A DNA stretch of 21,808 nucleotides from a virus: positions 1 to 21,808 of IMG/VR virus record IMGVR_UViG_3300007541_000269; one strand, given 5' to 3'. Each line of letters opens with the position of its first letter. Position 1 is the stretch's first letter. Both the position numbers and the translations under genes were made by a program. The notes under the pieces are model-generated. The model was given only the letters and a program-made list of their open reading frames with translations, made no database searches and was not told where the DNA came from. Positions 5,415 through 12,654 of the stretch are shown one piece after another.

Positions 5415-5933
5415 ATGGATGACGCCATCTACCGCGCACTCCAAAAGAGCACGTCCAATCTCGACGCCGCCGGCCCCGGCACCGCCTATGTCATCCCATC
5501 CGATATGATCAAAGCCTCCGGAATGGAGATCGATGATTTCGCCGCAGCGATGCCTAAGCCCACCCGCGCTCATACCATCACCGTCGACACGGACGCCAAC
5601 AACATCATGGTCTCCATCAACGCGGCATCCGAAAGGACCACCGGGATGACTCCAGATGAATTTCATTCCTGGTTTGCTGGGTTTGCTGCCGCCTGCACTA
5701 AGGTTCCAACTAAGGCGCAATGGGAGACCATCAAGTCCAACGCAGCGTCTGTCCTCACAAAAGACCAGCGGATGCGCATGGCGTTGGAAATGGAGATGGA
5801 ACGCACCCGCGTCGTCGCACAGATGAACGCCCGAGAGCCAGTCCCCTACCAATACGCGTTCGATGAGGATGGTGTCACTGTCTGCACACCCTACGGGACT
5901 CACAAATATTCTGACGACGATCCGAAGAACTAA
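5415..5933 (+). CDS. hypothetical phage protein, probably well expressed
   Basis: This 172-aa protein starts directly behind an 11-base match to the anti-Shine-Dalgarno. No family is recognised. Residues 55-67 (TITVDTDANNIMV) read as beta strands. Residues 74-130 are helical (TPDEFHSWFAGFAAAC, then AQWETIKSN and LTKDQRMRMALEMEMERTR), and the end is acidic (YSDDDPKN). No membrane segment or signal peptide is seen. It is 32 bp before the small terminase gene. Confidence 0.65.
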   Translation: MDDAIYRALQKSTSNLDAAGPGTAYVIPSDMIKASGMEIDDFAAAMPKPTRAHTITVDTDANNIMVSINAASERTTGMTPDEFHSWFAGFAAACTKVPTKAQWETIKSNAASVLTKDQRMRMALEMEMERTRVVAQMNAREPVPYQYAFDEDGVTVCTPYGTHKYSDDDPKN

Positions 5934-5965
5934 ACCATGCCGACTGTGGACATGAGGGTCAACGA

Positions 5966-6589
5966 ATGAAAGGTATGAAGAAAAAACGACCAACCAAAGA
6001 GGAAGTCAAGGCAGCAGCAGACAGGGCGGAAGCGCGCTCGCGCGGGGAGGACTTCGAGACGGAAAGCCAAGGTCCACTTGATCCACCAGAATCACGCGGA
6101 CGTGGGCGCCCAACAAAGTACAAGCCTGAGTATGCAGAACAAGCACGGAAACTCTGCTCGCTAGGTGCTACAGATGCAGATTTAGCAAAATTTTTCCAAG
6201 TTGACACAACCACCATCTGGAGGTGGCAAACCTCGCACCCTGATTTTTGCAATTCGTTAGTGGTAGGTAAGGGTTTTCCAGACGATCGGGTCGAAAGATC
6301 GCTGTATCAGCGGGCAGTAGGATATTCCTACGATGCGGTTAAAATCATGAAGCACGGCGGTGAAATCGTCCATGAGCGATACACCGAGCATGTGCCGCCG
6401 GATCCTGGCGCCGCGATGATGTGGTTGAAGAACAGGCGCAGCGACTCCTGGCGCGATCTCAAACAGCACGAGGTCGGGACGCCCGGTGAATTCGCGGCAA
6501 TGACAGACGATGAATTACGTGCCGAGCATGAGCGGCTATCAAAGGATGTGGCTGCAGTGCTGCACGATGGAACAGACACCGTAAACTGA
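5966..6589 (+). CDS. terS: terminase small subunit
   Basis: This 207-aa protein recognises the packaging site on phage DNA and recruits the large terminase. Residues 1-45 are a charged tail. GRGRPTKYKPEYAEQARKL (45-63) leads into a helix-turn-helix, GATDADLAKFFQVDTTTIWRWQ (67-88), the DNA-binding part common to this terminase family. VPPDPGAAMMWLKNRRSDSWRD (143-164) is the conserved segment after the oligomerisation helices. The ATG at 5966 has GAGGG 7 bp upstream; an in-frame ATG at 5975 is an alternative. The large subunit starts 2 bp after the stop. Family and context agree closely. Confidence 0.93.
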   Translation: MKGMKKKRPTKEEVKAAADRAEARSRGEDFETESQGPLDPPESRGRGRPTKYKPEYAEQARKLCSLGATDADLAKFFQVDTTTIWRWQTSHPDFCNSLVVGKGFPDDRVERSLYQRAVGYSYDAVKIMKHGGEIVHERYTEHVPPDPGAAMMWLKNRRSDSWRDLKQHEVGTPGEFAAMTDDELRAEHERLSKDVAAVLHDGTDTVN

Positions 6590-6591
6590 TC

Positions 6592-8250
6592 ATGCAGGGC
6601 CTCACGAAGCGCCAGCTAGTAGAGCGGCAAGTCGCTATCAATCGGGAGATCCTGCGCCGCGAAGCTCGGCAGCGCCAGACGGAGCGCGGTGGACTATTCG
6701 AGTTCGTCAAATACTTCTGGCACATCCTCGAACCAAAGACGCCATTCGTCGATGGGTGGGCCATTCGGGCGATCTGTGAGCACCTCGAGGCGGTCACGTA
6801 TGGTGAAATCAATCGCCTCTTGATCAATGTGCCACCTGGATTTTCTAAGAGCTTGTTGACGAACGTGTTCTGGCCGGCGTGGGAGTGGGGACCAGCGAAC
6901 CTGCCGCACCTGCGGCACATTGCTTTCTCTTATGCGGCATATTTGACGCAACGCGATAACGGCAGGTTTCGCGACCTTGTGACGTCACGGGAATACATCG
7001 CGCTTTACGGTGATCGATTTGAGGCGGTTGGTGTTGGTGTCGAGAAGATATCAAACAACAAGACCGGCTGGCGGTTTGCGTCGTCAGCGCACGGCGTCGG
7101 AACGGGTGAGCGGGCAGACCGCATCATTCTTGATGATCCACACAACGTAAAAGACGGTGAGTCCGACATAATCCGGACAAAGACAGTAAGGTGGTTTGAT
7201 GAGGCAATGTCAAATCGCCTCAACGATCTGCGGAAGTCCTCCATTGTTGTGATCATGCAGCGGGTTCATGAAAATGACGTGTCTGGGCACATTATCGAGC
7301 ATGAGCCGGAATACGAGCACCTTCTTATCCCGATGGAGTGGGATGGTCGGCGGTTTACAACATCCATCGGCTGGACAGACCCGCGGGAATTCGACGGCGA
7401 GTTGGCGTGGCCAGAGCGGTATCCAGATGAAACACTAAGGCGATCCCGCCGAAATCCATTCATGTGGGCTGGGCAGTACCAGCAAGCGCCGGAGCCGCGC
7501 GGTGGCGGCATGTTCAAGCGTGACTGGTGGGGCCTCGAGCACATCCCGTTCGGGAAACGCCCTCCCGATTGCGAGTACATCGTCGCGTCACTGGACTCGG
7601 CCTACACGAAGCAAGAGCGCAACGACCCGTCGGGATTTACTGTGTGGGGCGTCTACAGGGACCTACACAGTAATCCCAAGGTCCTGATGCTCGGCGCTTG
7701 GCGCAAGCACCTGGAAATGCACGGTCCTCACCAGGAGCGACGCCCGGGCGAAAGCGACAGGGCCTACGTTGATCGCTGCAAGAAAGACTGGGGGCTGGTC
7801 GAGTGGGTGGCCTATGACTGCAAGCGCTTGCGGGTCGATAAGCTGCTGATCGAGGCCAAGGCGAGCGGCATTACGGTGGCGCAGGAGATGCGACGCCTCT
7901 ACGCCAACGAGGCATATGGGATCGAACTCGTAAACCCCGAGGGTGACAAGTACGCGCGCGCCGTTGCAGTGATGCATCTATGGGCCGATGGCTTGGTCAT
8001 GGTGCCGGCGAGCCTTGAGGATCCGAAGGATGCCGATAGTCACCTGGTGCCACGCGACTGGGCACAGACTGTCATCGATGAGATGGCAGTCTTTCCCAAT
8101 GGCAGGTTTAGGGACTTGACGGACTCGACGACACAAGCGCTGAAGCATCTTCGATCTGTTGGTTTGGCTGTGCGGCGCGAAGAGCGGATGGACGAGCAAA
8201 TTGCGCGGTCGATGCATCAGGAGCAGATGCCGCCGCTGTATCCGGTTTAA
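6592..8250 (+). CDS. terL: terminase large subunit
   Basis: This 552-aa motor and nuclease drives DNA into the prohead and cuts it. The N-terminal ATPase shows a Walker A variant VPPGFSKS (80-87, K86) and Walker B RIILDDP (177-183), with Asp-Asp where many ATPases have Asp-Glu. An MQRVHENDVSGHII motif (222-235) and QYQQAPEPRGGGMF (295-308) form the usual link. The C-terminal RNase H-like nuclease has D335 in ASLDSAY, E421 in LLIEAK, and D508/D511 in FRDLTDSTTQAL. Length and motif order are normal for the family and no disruption is seen. It is paired with terS and followed by small genes and the portal. Confidence 0.97.
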   Translation: MQGLTKRQLVERQVAINREILRREARQRQTERGGLFEFVKYFWHILEPKTPFVDGWAIRAICEHLEAVTYGEINRLLINVPPGFSKSLLTNVFWPAWEWGPANLPHLRHIAFSYAAYLTQRDNGRFRDLVTSREYIALYGDRFEAVGVGVEKISNNKTGWRFASSAHGVGTGERADRIILDDPHNVKDGESDIIRTKTVRWFDEAMSNRLNDLRKSSIVVIMQRVHENDVSGHIIEHEPEYEHLLIPMEWDGRRFTTSIGWTDPREFDGELAWPERYPDETLRRSRRNPFMWAGQYQQAPEPRGGGMFKRDWWGLEHIPFGKRPPDCEYIVASLDSAYTKQERNDPSGFTVWGVYRDLHSNPKVLMLGAWRKHLEMHGPHQERRPGESDRAYVDRCKKDWGLVEWVAYDCKRLRVDKLLIEAKASGITVAQEMRRLYANEAYGIELVNPEGDKYARAVAVMHLWADGLVMVPASLEDPKDADSHLVPRDWAQTVIDEMAVFPNGRFRDLTDSTTQALKHLRSVGLAVRREERMDEQIARSMHQEQMPPLYPV

Positions 8251-8320
8251 GTCCGACGGTAAGTGCGTACCCTAAGTGGGCGTTATCGCCAGCACATAAA
8301 CCAAAGGAACGACGCAGCCC

Positions 8321-8419
8321 GTGCTTGACCTCATCTCCCCCGGCACAATCATGCTGATCGTTGGCTGCGCTCTGGCGCTGTGCGTCGTAGCAACAGTAGA
8401 CCGGAACATAGAGCCATGA
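8321..8419 (+). CDS. 32-aa single-TM microprotein
   Basis: A GTG start at 8321 is preceded by AAAGGA about 12 bp upstream. The stop (TGA 8417-8419) overlaps the ATG of the next gene (ATGA). The product has a hydrophobic helix IMLIVGCALALCVVATV (10-26) with Asp at the start and a short charged end. Without it the terL-to-pyrophosphatase gap would be 165 bp, long for this cluster. The overlap and helix support it; the length keeps the confidence modest. Confidence 0.45.
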   Translation: MLDLISPGTIMLIVGCALALCVVATVDRNIEP

Positions 8420-8949
8420 GCGGGCCCGACGTCGTCTCTCGAGCAATACGCTTGGCTCGTGAGCACGTACGTGAGGCTGAAGCCAAGGCAGAGAGAAAAC
8501 CCAGCGACGCCGCAAAGCAGGCCGGCAACTACCGCAAGGGTCACCTGACCTGGAATGGTCTCAAGATCACGATCGAGAATCCAAAGGGCTCCATCCGATC
8601 AGGACGCGCAGCCAACGGCAAGACGTGGTCCGTCGTCATGCCTGCGACCTACGGCTACATCAAGCGCTCAGTCGGCGCCGATGATGATCACGTGGACCTC
8701 TACATCGGGGCTAACCCGCTTAGTCAGGTTCTTTGGGTCATTGACCAGGTCGACGCCAAGACTGGCGCATTTGACGAACACAAGGTGATGGCCGGCTTCG
8801 ATACCAAGGACGAAGCGATTGCCACGTATCGTAAGGCGTTCTCCGACGGTAAAGCCGACGACCGCGTTGGCGGCGTGACCAGGATGAACATTGGCCAGTT
8901 CAAACGCTGGCTAGTGAAGTCCGACACAACTCAACCTCTAGCCATGTGA
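8416..8949 (+). CDS. stand-alone inorganic-pyrophosphatase-like protein
   Basis: This 177-aa protein matches, from memory, the InPase-like domain (PF18823) otherwise known inside very large phage polyvalent proteins. Motifs in order are GNYRKGH (37-43), IENPKGSIRSG (53-63), YGYIKRS (79-85), GADDDHVDLYIG (87-98) and FDEHKVMAGF (119-128). They parallel family I pyrophosphatases, whose E-x-P-K-G, Y-G-Y, DGDxxD and DxK elements bind metal and pyrophosphate; E54, K57, R61, Y79, D89/D91/D94, D120 and K123 are candidate equivalents. Residues 1-36 are a basic helix. The ATG at 8416 was chosen over 8380 because of the ATGA overlap. Activity is inferred; pyrophosphate removal would aid DNA synthesis, but the head-gene location is puzzling. 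Confidence 0.8.
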   Translation: MSGPDVVSRAIRLAREHVREAEAKAERKPSDAAKQAGNYRKGHLTWNGLKITIENPKGSIRSGRAANGKTWSVVMPATYGYIKRSVGADDDHVDLYIGANPLSQVLWVIDQVDAKTGAFDEHKVMAGFDTKDEAIATYRKAFSDGKADDRVGGVTRMNIGQFKRWLVKSDTTQPLAM

Positions 8950-9191
8950 GCCATATGACCGACAACAACATGGACATCACAGCCGACGACATCGTCGGCA
9001 TCCTGATTCACAATGCAAACCAAGCCGCATCGCATCTCGCCGTCAACGGCGTGCGGACCGACTGGGCTGCGTTCCATAGGCATCTCACCCGGATGCAGGA
9101 CCTCACGGCGCGCGTTCATTCGCTCGTCCACAGCACACAGAACGGCGCAGCCCCTGGCGATGAGGACGCCATGACCGGCGCCCCGAATTAA
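8946..9191 (+). CDS. small helical hypothetical protein
   Basis: This 81-aa product starts at GTG 8946, overlapping the previous stop (GTGA). An ATG at 8955 is the alternative, giving 78 aa. The sequence is largely helical (DDIVGILIHNANQAASHLA, then WAAFHRHLTRMQDLTARVHSLVHS) and His-rich, with a flexible acidic end. It sits between the pyrophosphatase-like gene and the portal. No family is recognised. Confidence 0.55.
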   Translation: MSHMTDNNMDITADDIVGILIHNANQAASHLAVNGVRTDWAAFHRHLTRMQDLTARVHSLVHSTQNGAAPGDEDAMTGAPN

Positions 9192-9203
9192 GGAAACAGA
9201 TTG

Positions 9204-11486
9204 ATGGCTGGCGGGATCGCATCAAAAGCCTTGTCTACTCCGATTGTCGAACAGGATCCGATTGTTGATGCTGATTTCGACGTCGTTGTGGAAGGCGTGA
9301 CCGACGATGATCCCGCCAACGCAATGCCCGGAATGACGGACGAAGGCACGATCGAGGTCCCACTGCCAGACGGTAGCGTGATCATCGATCTCAATCCACA
9401 GCCGACGCGCTCACAGAAAGTCACTGGGCACACAGAAAACCTCGTCGAGAAGATTGGAGCGGGCGAACTCTCCCGCATTTGTGGCGACCTGTGCCAGGCC
9501 ATCGATTCTGATGATCGGTCACGATCCGAATGGCTTGAGACACGCGCACGCGGTATCGAATTGTTGGGATTGAAATTGAGTGACCCCAAGGCATCGGTCG
9601 CATCCGGCGCCCCGTTGGAGGGCATGTCGACGGTGCGGGATCCTATCCTGCTTGAAGCGTGCATCCGGTTTATGGCTCACGCGTCGGCGGAGCTTTTGCC
9701 TGCATCAGGTCCCGTCAAAGTCAAGAACATCGGCGCGCACACAAAGGACACCGACAAGCAGGCTGAGACCCTTGAGCGGGACATGAACGGTCACCTAACA
9801 ACAACAGCGTCGGATTATTACCCCGACACAAAGCGCATGCTGTTCATGACCGGCTTCGGTGGAAGCGGGTTCAAGAAGCTCTACCATTCGCCCCTAAAAA
9901 ACCGGCCGGTTTCAGAGTACGTTGACGCAAAAGATTTGATCGTGTCAAACGCGGCCGTTGACCTGTCCTCTGCCGCGCGCGTCACGCACGTTGTCAGAAT
10001 GAAGCAGTCTGACATGATCCGCATGAAGCTGTTGGGTGTCTATGCTGACGTCGACACGTCGGCACAGCCCAACGCGCCAGACCGTGTCCAACAAGCCTTG
10101 AACGCGACATCAGGCATAACGCCGCCACAAGATCGACTCGAGGACCAGGATTACGAGCTATGGGAGTGCTACTGCGAGCTTAACATCGATGGGTTCGAGC
10201 ACAAACGAAATGGCAAGGTTACGGGGTTGCCACTGCCATACCGCGTAACGATCGATAAGAACGCGCAACAAATCCTCGAAATCTCACGCAACTGGGACGA
10301 GGGCGACGACGAATACAAAACGCGCGAGACGTTTGTTGAGTATTACTACATCAAAGGTTTTGGCTTCTATGGCATTGGCCTGTTACACATCCTGGGCAAC
10401 ATTGCCACGGCGCTGACAGCCGGCACGCGGGAAGTTCTTGACGCTGGCATGTTGGCCAACTTCCCCGGGTTCCTCTATCTCAAAGACGGCACCCGGCAGA
10501 TGACGAACAACTTCCGCGTGCCTCCCGGTGGCGGTTCGCCGATCCAAGGTGGCGACGGCCGGCGTATCCAGGACTTGGTTATGGCCCTACCATATAAAGA
10601 GCCAGGCCCTGCCTTTATGCAGTTCCTCGACGCATTGCGCCAGAATGGACGTGGCGTTGGCAATATGGCTGAAATTTCCGTTGGCGAAGGCAAGCAAGAC
10701 GCGCCGGTTGGAACAACCTTGGCATTGATCGAACAGGCCACCAAAGTGGAGGCTGCTGTTCACAAAGGTCTGCACTCATCGCAGAGCGAGGAATTCCGGC
10801 TCCTAAAACGGTTGTTTGAGGAGGACCCAGAAGGGTTGTGGCGCCACGCGCGGCGCACAGAAGGAAAATGGAACGAAGATGCGTTGCGGCAGGCGCTGGC
10901 TAACATTGACCTCATTCCACAGGCCGACCCGAACACGCCAAGCCATATGCAGCGCATGATGCGGGCGATCGGCATCAAGCAGCTCCAGGCCGCCAACCCC
11001 AATCTGTACGATCCACGCAAGGTCGATGAGCGTGTCCTGCAAATGCTCGGCATCGACGACTACGATGACCTGTTCCTGCCGCCACAACCGGCGGCCCAAA
11101 TGCCGCCCGACCCAAGGCTCCTCGTTGCACAAATGAACACACAGTTCAAGCAGGCGGAGTTGGGCGCAAAACTGCAGGACAACGAGCGGGATCGCCAATT
11201 GAAGCTGGCGATCGAGCAGCTAAAAATGCAGCCCAAGCCCGGCGATCCAAACGCGACGGCCGAGCAGGCTCCGCCAATCGACCCAAAACTCGCCGTTGCG
11301 CTGATCAACGCGGAGAACGCTCGCCTGGAGCGCGAAGCCGACGCGATCGAAAAGGAAAAGGATCGCGACACAAAGCTGATGATCGAGAAGTTGAAGCTGG
11401 CCGGCAATCTGGCGGTTCACCCTGAAAGCGAAGCGCTGGTTGAAGATTTCTTGGACACGGACAAAGTCCCCCTCTACCGCAACTAG
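9204..11486 (+). CDS. portal protein
   Basis: This 760-aa protein would form the dodecameric ring at one capsid vertex through which DNA passes. It is similar in style to the large portals of P22/SU10-like phages. Residues 1-75 are acidic and likely disordered. The body shows APLEGMSTVRDPILLEACIRF at 136-156, RMLFMTGFGGSGFKKLYH at 211-228 and the DAKDLIVSNAAVDL strand at 241-254. The C-terminal 120 residues are Gln/Lys/Glu-rich helices (AQMNTQFKQAELGAKLQDNE and DRDTKLMIEKLKL), fitting the barrel seen in long portals. The ATG at 9204 has AAGGAAA 7 bp upstream; an adjacent TTG at 9201 is unlikely. Position between terminase and scaffold supports the call. Confidence 0.92.
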   Translation: MAGGIASKALSTPIVEQDPIVDADFDVVVEGVTDDDPANAMPGMTDEGTIEVPLPDGSVIIDLNPQPTRSQKVTGHTENLVEKIGAGELSRICGDLCQAIDSDDRSRSEWLETRARGIELLGLKLSDPKASVASGAPLEGMSTVRDPILLEACIRFMAHASAELLPASGPVKVKNIGAHTKDTDKQAETLERDMNGHLTTTASDYYPDTKRMLFMTGFGGSGFKKLYHSPLKNRPVSEYVDAKDLIVSNAAVDLSSAARVTHVVRMKQSDMIRMKLLGVYADVDTSAQPNAPDRVQQALNATSGITPPQDRLEDQDYELWECYCELNIDGFEHKRNGKVTGLPLPYRVTIDKNAQQILEISRNWDEGDDEYKTRETFVEYYYIKGFGFYGIGLLHILGNIATALTAGTREVLDAGMLANFPGFLYLKDGTRQMTNNFRVPPGGGSPIQGGDGRRIQDLVMALPYKEPGPAFMQFLDALRQNGRGVGNMAEISVGEGKQDAPVGTTLALIEQATKVEAAVHKGLHSSQSEEFRLLKRLFEEDPEGLWRHARRTEGKWNEDALRQALANIDLIPQADPNTPSHMQRMMRAIGIKQLQAANPNLYDPRKVDERVLQMLGIDDYDDLFLPPQPAAQMPPDPRLLVAQMNTQFKQAELGAKLQDNERDRQLKLAIEQLKMQPKPGDPNATAEQAPPIDPKLAVALINAENARLEREADAIEKEKDRDTKLMIEKLKLAGNLAVHPESEALVEDFLDTDKVPLYRN

Positions 11487-11496
11487 GAGCCACAAC

Positions 11497-11937
11497 ATGA
11501 AAAACATGAAGGACAGCGCCTTCGCAAGAACTGAGCGGATGGTGGGGCGGTGTGCGGGCGACGGTTCGTCACCTTATTCCACACGCGGGACCACGCCGAA
11601 GATGCGCGCGGCAGGCGGTGCCGTTTCCGACGATGATGCGGGATTTGGTGACGTGGTCGGCGGCATGAGTTCGCGCAAGCGTCTCGATCGCGCTGGTCGC
11701 AAGAAGCCGTCAGCATCGACGACAGTGGTCAACATCGTTGTGTCGCCGAACAAGGGCGCTGGTGGCGATGAAAAGCCCGCAGGTGCGATGCCTGTCCCGG
11801 TCGGTCCGCCACCACCCATGCCGCCGATGCCACCTCCCATGCCGCCCATGATGCCGGCGGGCGCAGCACCAGGTGGGCTGCCTCCTGGTGCCGCTCCCCC
11901 CCCAGCGTTTGCCCGCGGCGGACGCGTGAAGCGCTGA
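11497..11937 (+). CDS. basic Pro/Met/Gly-rich phage protein
   Basis: This 146-aa protein starts at ATG after TAGGAG. Residues 1-75 hold an RKRLDRAGRKK patch near 71-81, then a short hydrophobic strand (TTVVNIVVSP). Residues 107-140 are almost wholly Pro, Met, Gly and Ala and must be extended, and the end is FARGGRVKR. Small phage head-cluster proteins with a Pro-rich linker and an ARGGR-type basic end are common and of unknown function; DNA or RNA contact inside the head is a guess. A run of eight C at 11896-11903 sits near the 3' end, and the stop overlaps the next ATG by one base. The RLDR-type basic motif recurs in the 63-aa protein at 16973. Confidence 0.7.
   Translation: MKNMKDSAFARTERMVGRCAGDGSSPYSTRGTTPKMRAAGGAVSDDDAGFGDVVGGMSSRKRLDRAGRKKPSASTTVVNIVVSPNKGAGGDEKPAGAMPVPVGPPPPMPPMPPPMPPMMPAGAAPGGLPPGAAPPPAFARGGRVKR
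11896..11904 (+). other. C8 run with possible -1 frameshift heptamer
   Basis: In frame the bases read CCC CCC CCA; the heptamer C-CCC-CCA (11898-11904) fits the X-XXY-YYZ pattern. A -1 shift here stays open through 11937 and joins the frame of the next gene without meeting a stop. It could also be a sequencing-error site. Proline-codon slippage is better known in the +1 direction. Confidence 0.3.
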
Positions 11938-12146
11938 TGCATCCGGCCGACCTGAGATTGATGCGTCTTTTGTCGAAACGCATTCGCGAGGAGATGGAGG
12001 ACCGCACCGCGAGCATTGTCAATGGCGCACTGCCCGACTTTGCAACGTACCGCTCGCGCTGCGGGTATTTGCAGGCACTGTCCGACGTCATGCAGTGGTG
12101 CGAAGAGATCGAGCGGGAGAGCGACCCAGCCGACCCGCGAACCTGA
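11937..12146 (+). CDS. small helical hypothetical protein
   Basis: This 69-aa protein starts in a TGATG overlap with the previous stop. It is strongly helical and charged (LRLMRLLSKRIREEMEDRTAS, residues 6-26), with a second helix GYLQALSDVMQWCEEIERE. Proteins of this size and style often follow the portal in phages and resemble small accessory subunits. It could be made alone or, if the C8 run slips, as the C-terminal half of a fusion with the Pro-rich protein. No family name is assigned. Confidence 0.6.
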   Translation: MHPADLRLMRLLSKRIREEMEDRTASIVNGALPDFATYRSRCGYLQALSDVMQWCEEIERESDPADPRT

Positions 12147-12174
12147 TTGTAGCCTTCTGTTGCGTGCGTGAGCG

Positions 12175-12193
12175 CCATCCCGCGCCGGGGTGG
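12175..12193 (+). other. 8-bp hairpin upstream of the groES-like gene
   Basis: CCATCCCG pairs with CGGGGTGG around a CGC loop, with one T:G wobble. No T-run follows, so it is not an intrinsic terminator. It lies in the 77-bp gap before the co-chaperonin start and could mark RNA processing or tune translation. Confidence 0.35.
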
Positions 12194-12223
12194 AGATCAA
12201 ACCTTTATGGAGAATCAGACCGC

Positions 12224-12646
12224 ATGAGCAATGCTCTGATGTCGCAACGAATTCAGGAGCTTTCCAAGAGCCTGGATATCAAAGAGTCAATTCTGAAGGC
12301 ACTTGGCTCTGCCGTGGATCAGTATCGCCTTTTCGATGATGACGTTCTGTTGGCGACCTACATTCGGCCAGAGAAGACGGCAGGCGGCATTATCATGCCG
12401 GAGCGCGTCAAGGACGAGGATCGGTTCCAGGGCAAGGCTGGCCTATTGCTCAAGTGTGGTGCAGCCGCCTTCAAATTCGACCGGAGCGGGATGTTCAAGT
12501 TCGAAGGCGAGGCCCCGAATATACATTCCTGGGTTGTGTACCGGCCGTCCGATGGCTGGGAAATCGCACTGCATGGCGTGTCGTGTCGCATTATCCGGTC
12601 CGTCATGCTGCGCGGCGTAATAGACGATCCATCCGTGATCTGGTGA
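12224..12646 (+). CDS. GroES-like co-chaperonin
   Basis: This 140-aa protein has a helical N-terminal extension (1-35), then a Cpn10-type beta-barrel: DDDVLLATYIRPEKTAGGII (38-57), PERVKDEDRFQGKAGLLLKCG (59-79), HSWVVYRPSDGWEI (101-114) and GVSCRIIRSVMLRGVIDDP (118-136). The KTAGGIIMPE stretch matches the GroES mobile loop that docks on GroEL, and the QGKAG strand matches QGxVxxxG. Phage GroES-like proteins (T4 gp31 is the model) help the host GroEL fold the capsid protein. The ATG at 12224 was chosen because upstream codons lie in the previous gene's shadow and GGAGA precedes it. No GroEL is encoded here, so it would rely on the host's. Confidence 0.88.
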   Translation: MSNALMSQRIQELSKSLDIKESILKALGSAVDQYRLFDDDVLLATYIRPEKTAGGIIMPERVKDEDRFQGKAGLLLKCGAAAFKFDRSGMFKFEGEAPNIHSWVVYRPSDGWEIALHGVSCRIIRSVMLRGVIDDPSVIW

Positions 12647-12654
12647 GGTGATCG

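Noticed and set aside
5671-5689. Short direct repeat GGTTTGCTG twice
   Set aside because: It is only 9 bp, lies within a coding frame and is explained by the encoded WFAGFAA sequence.
5034-5993. 319-codon open frame on the minus strand
   Set aside because: It is antisense to three well-supported + genes, is rich in His/Cys/Arg as expected of a shadow, and has no promoter or ribosome site.
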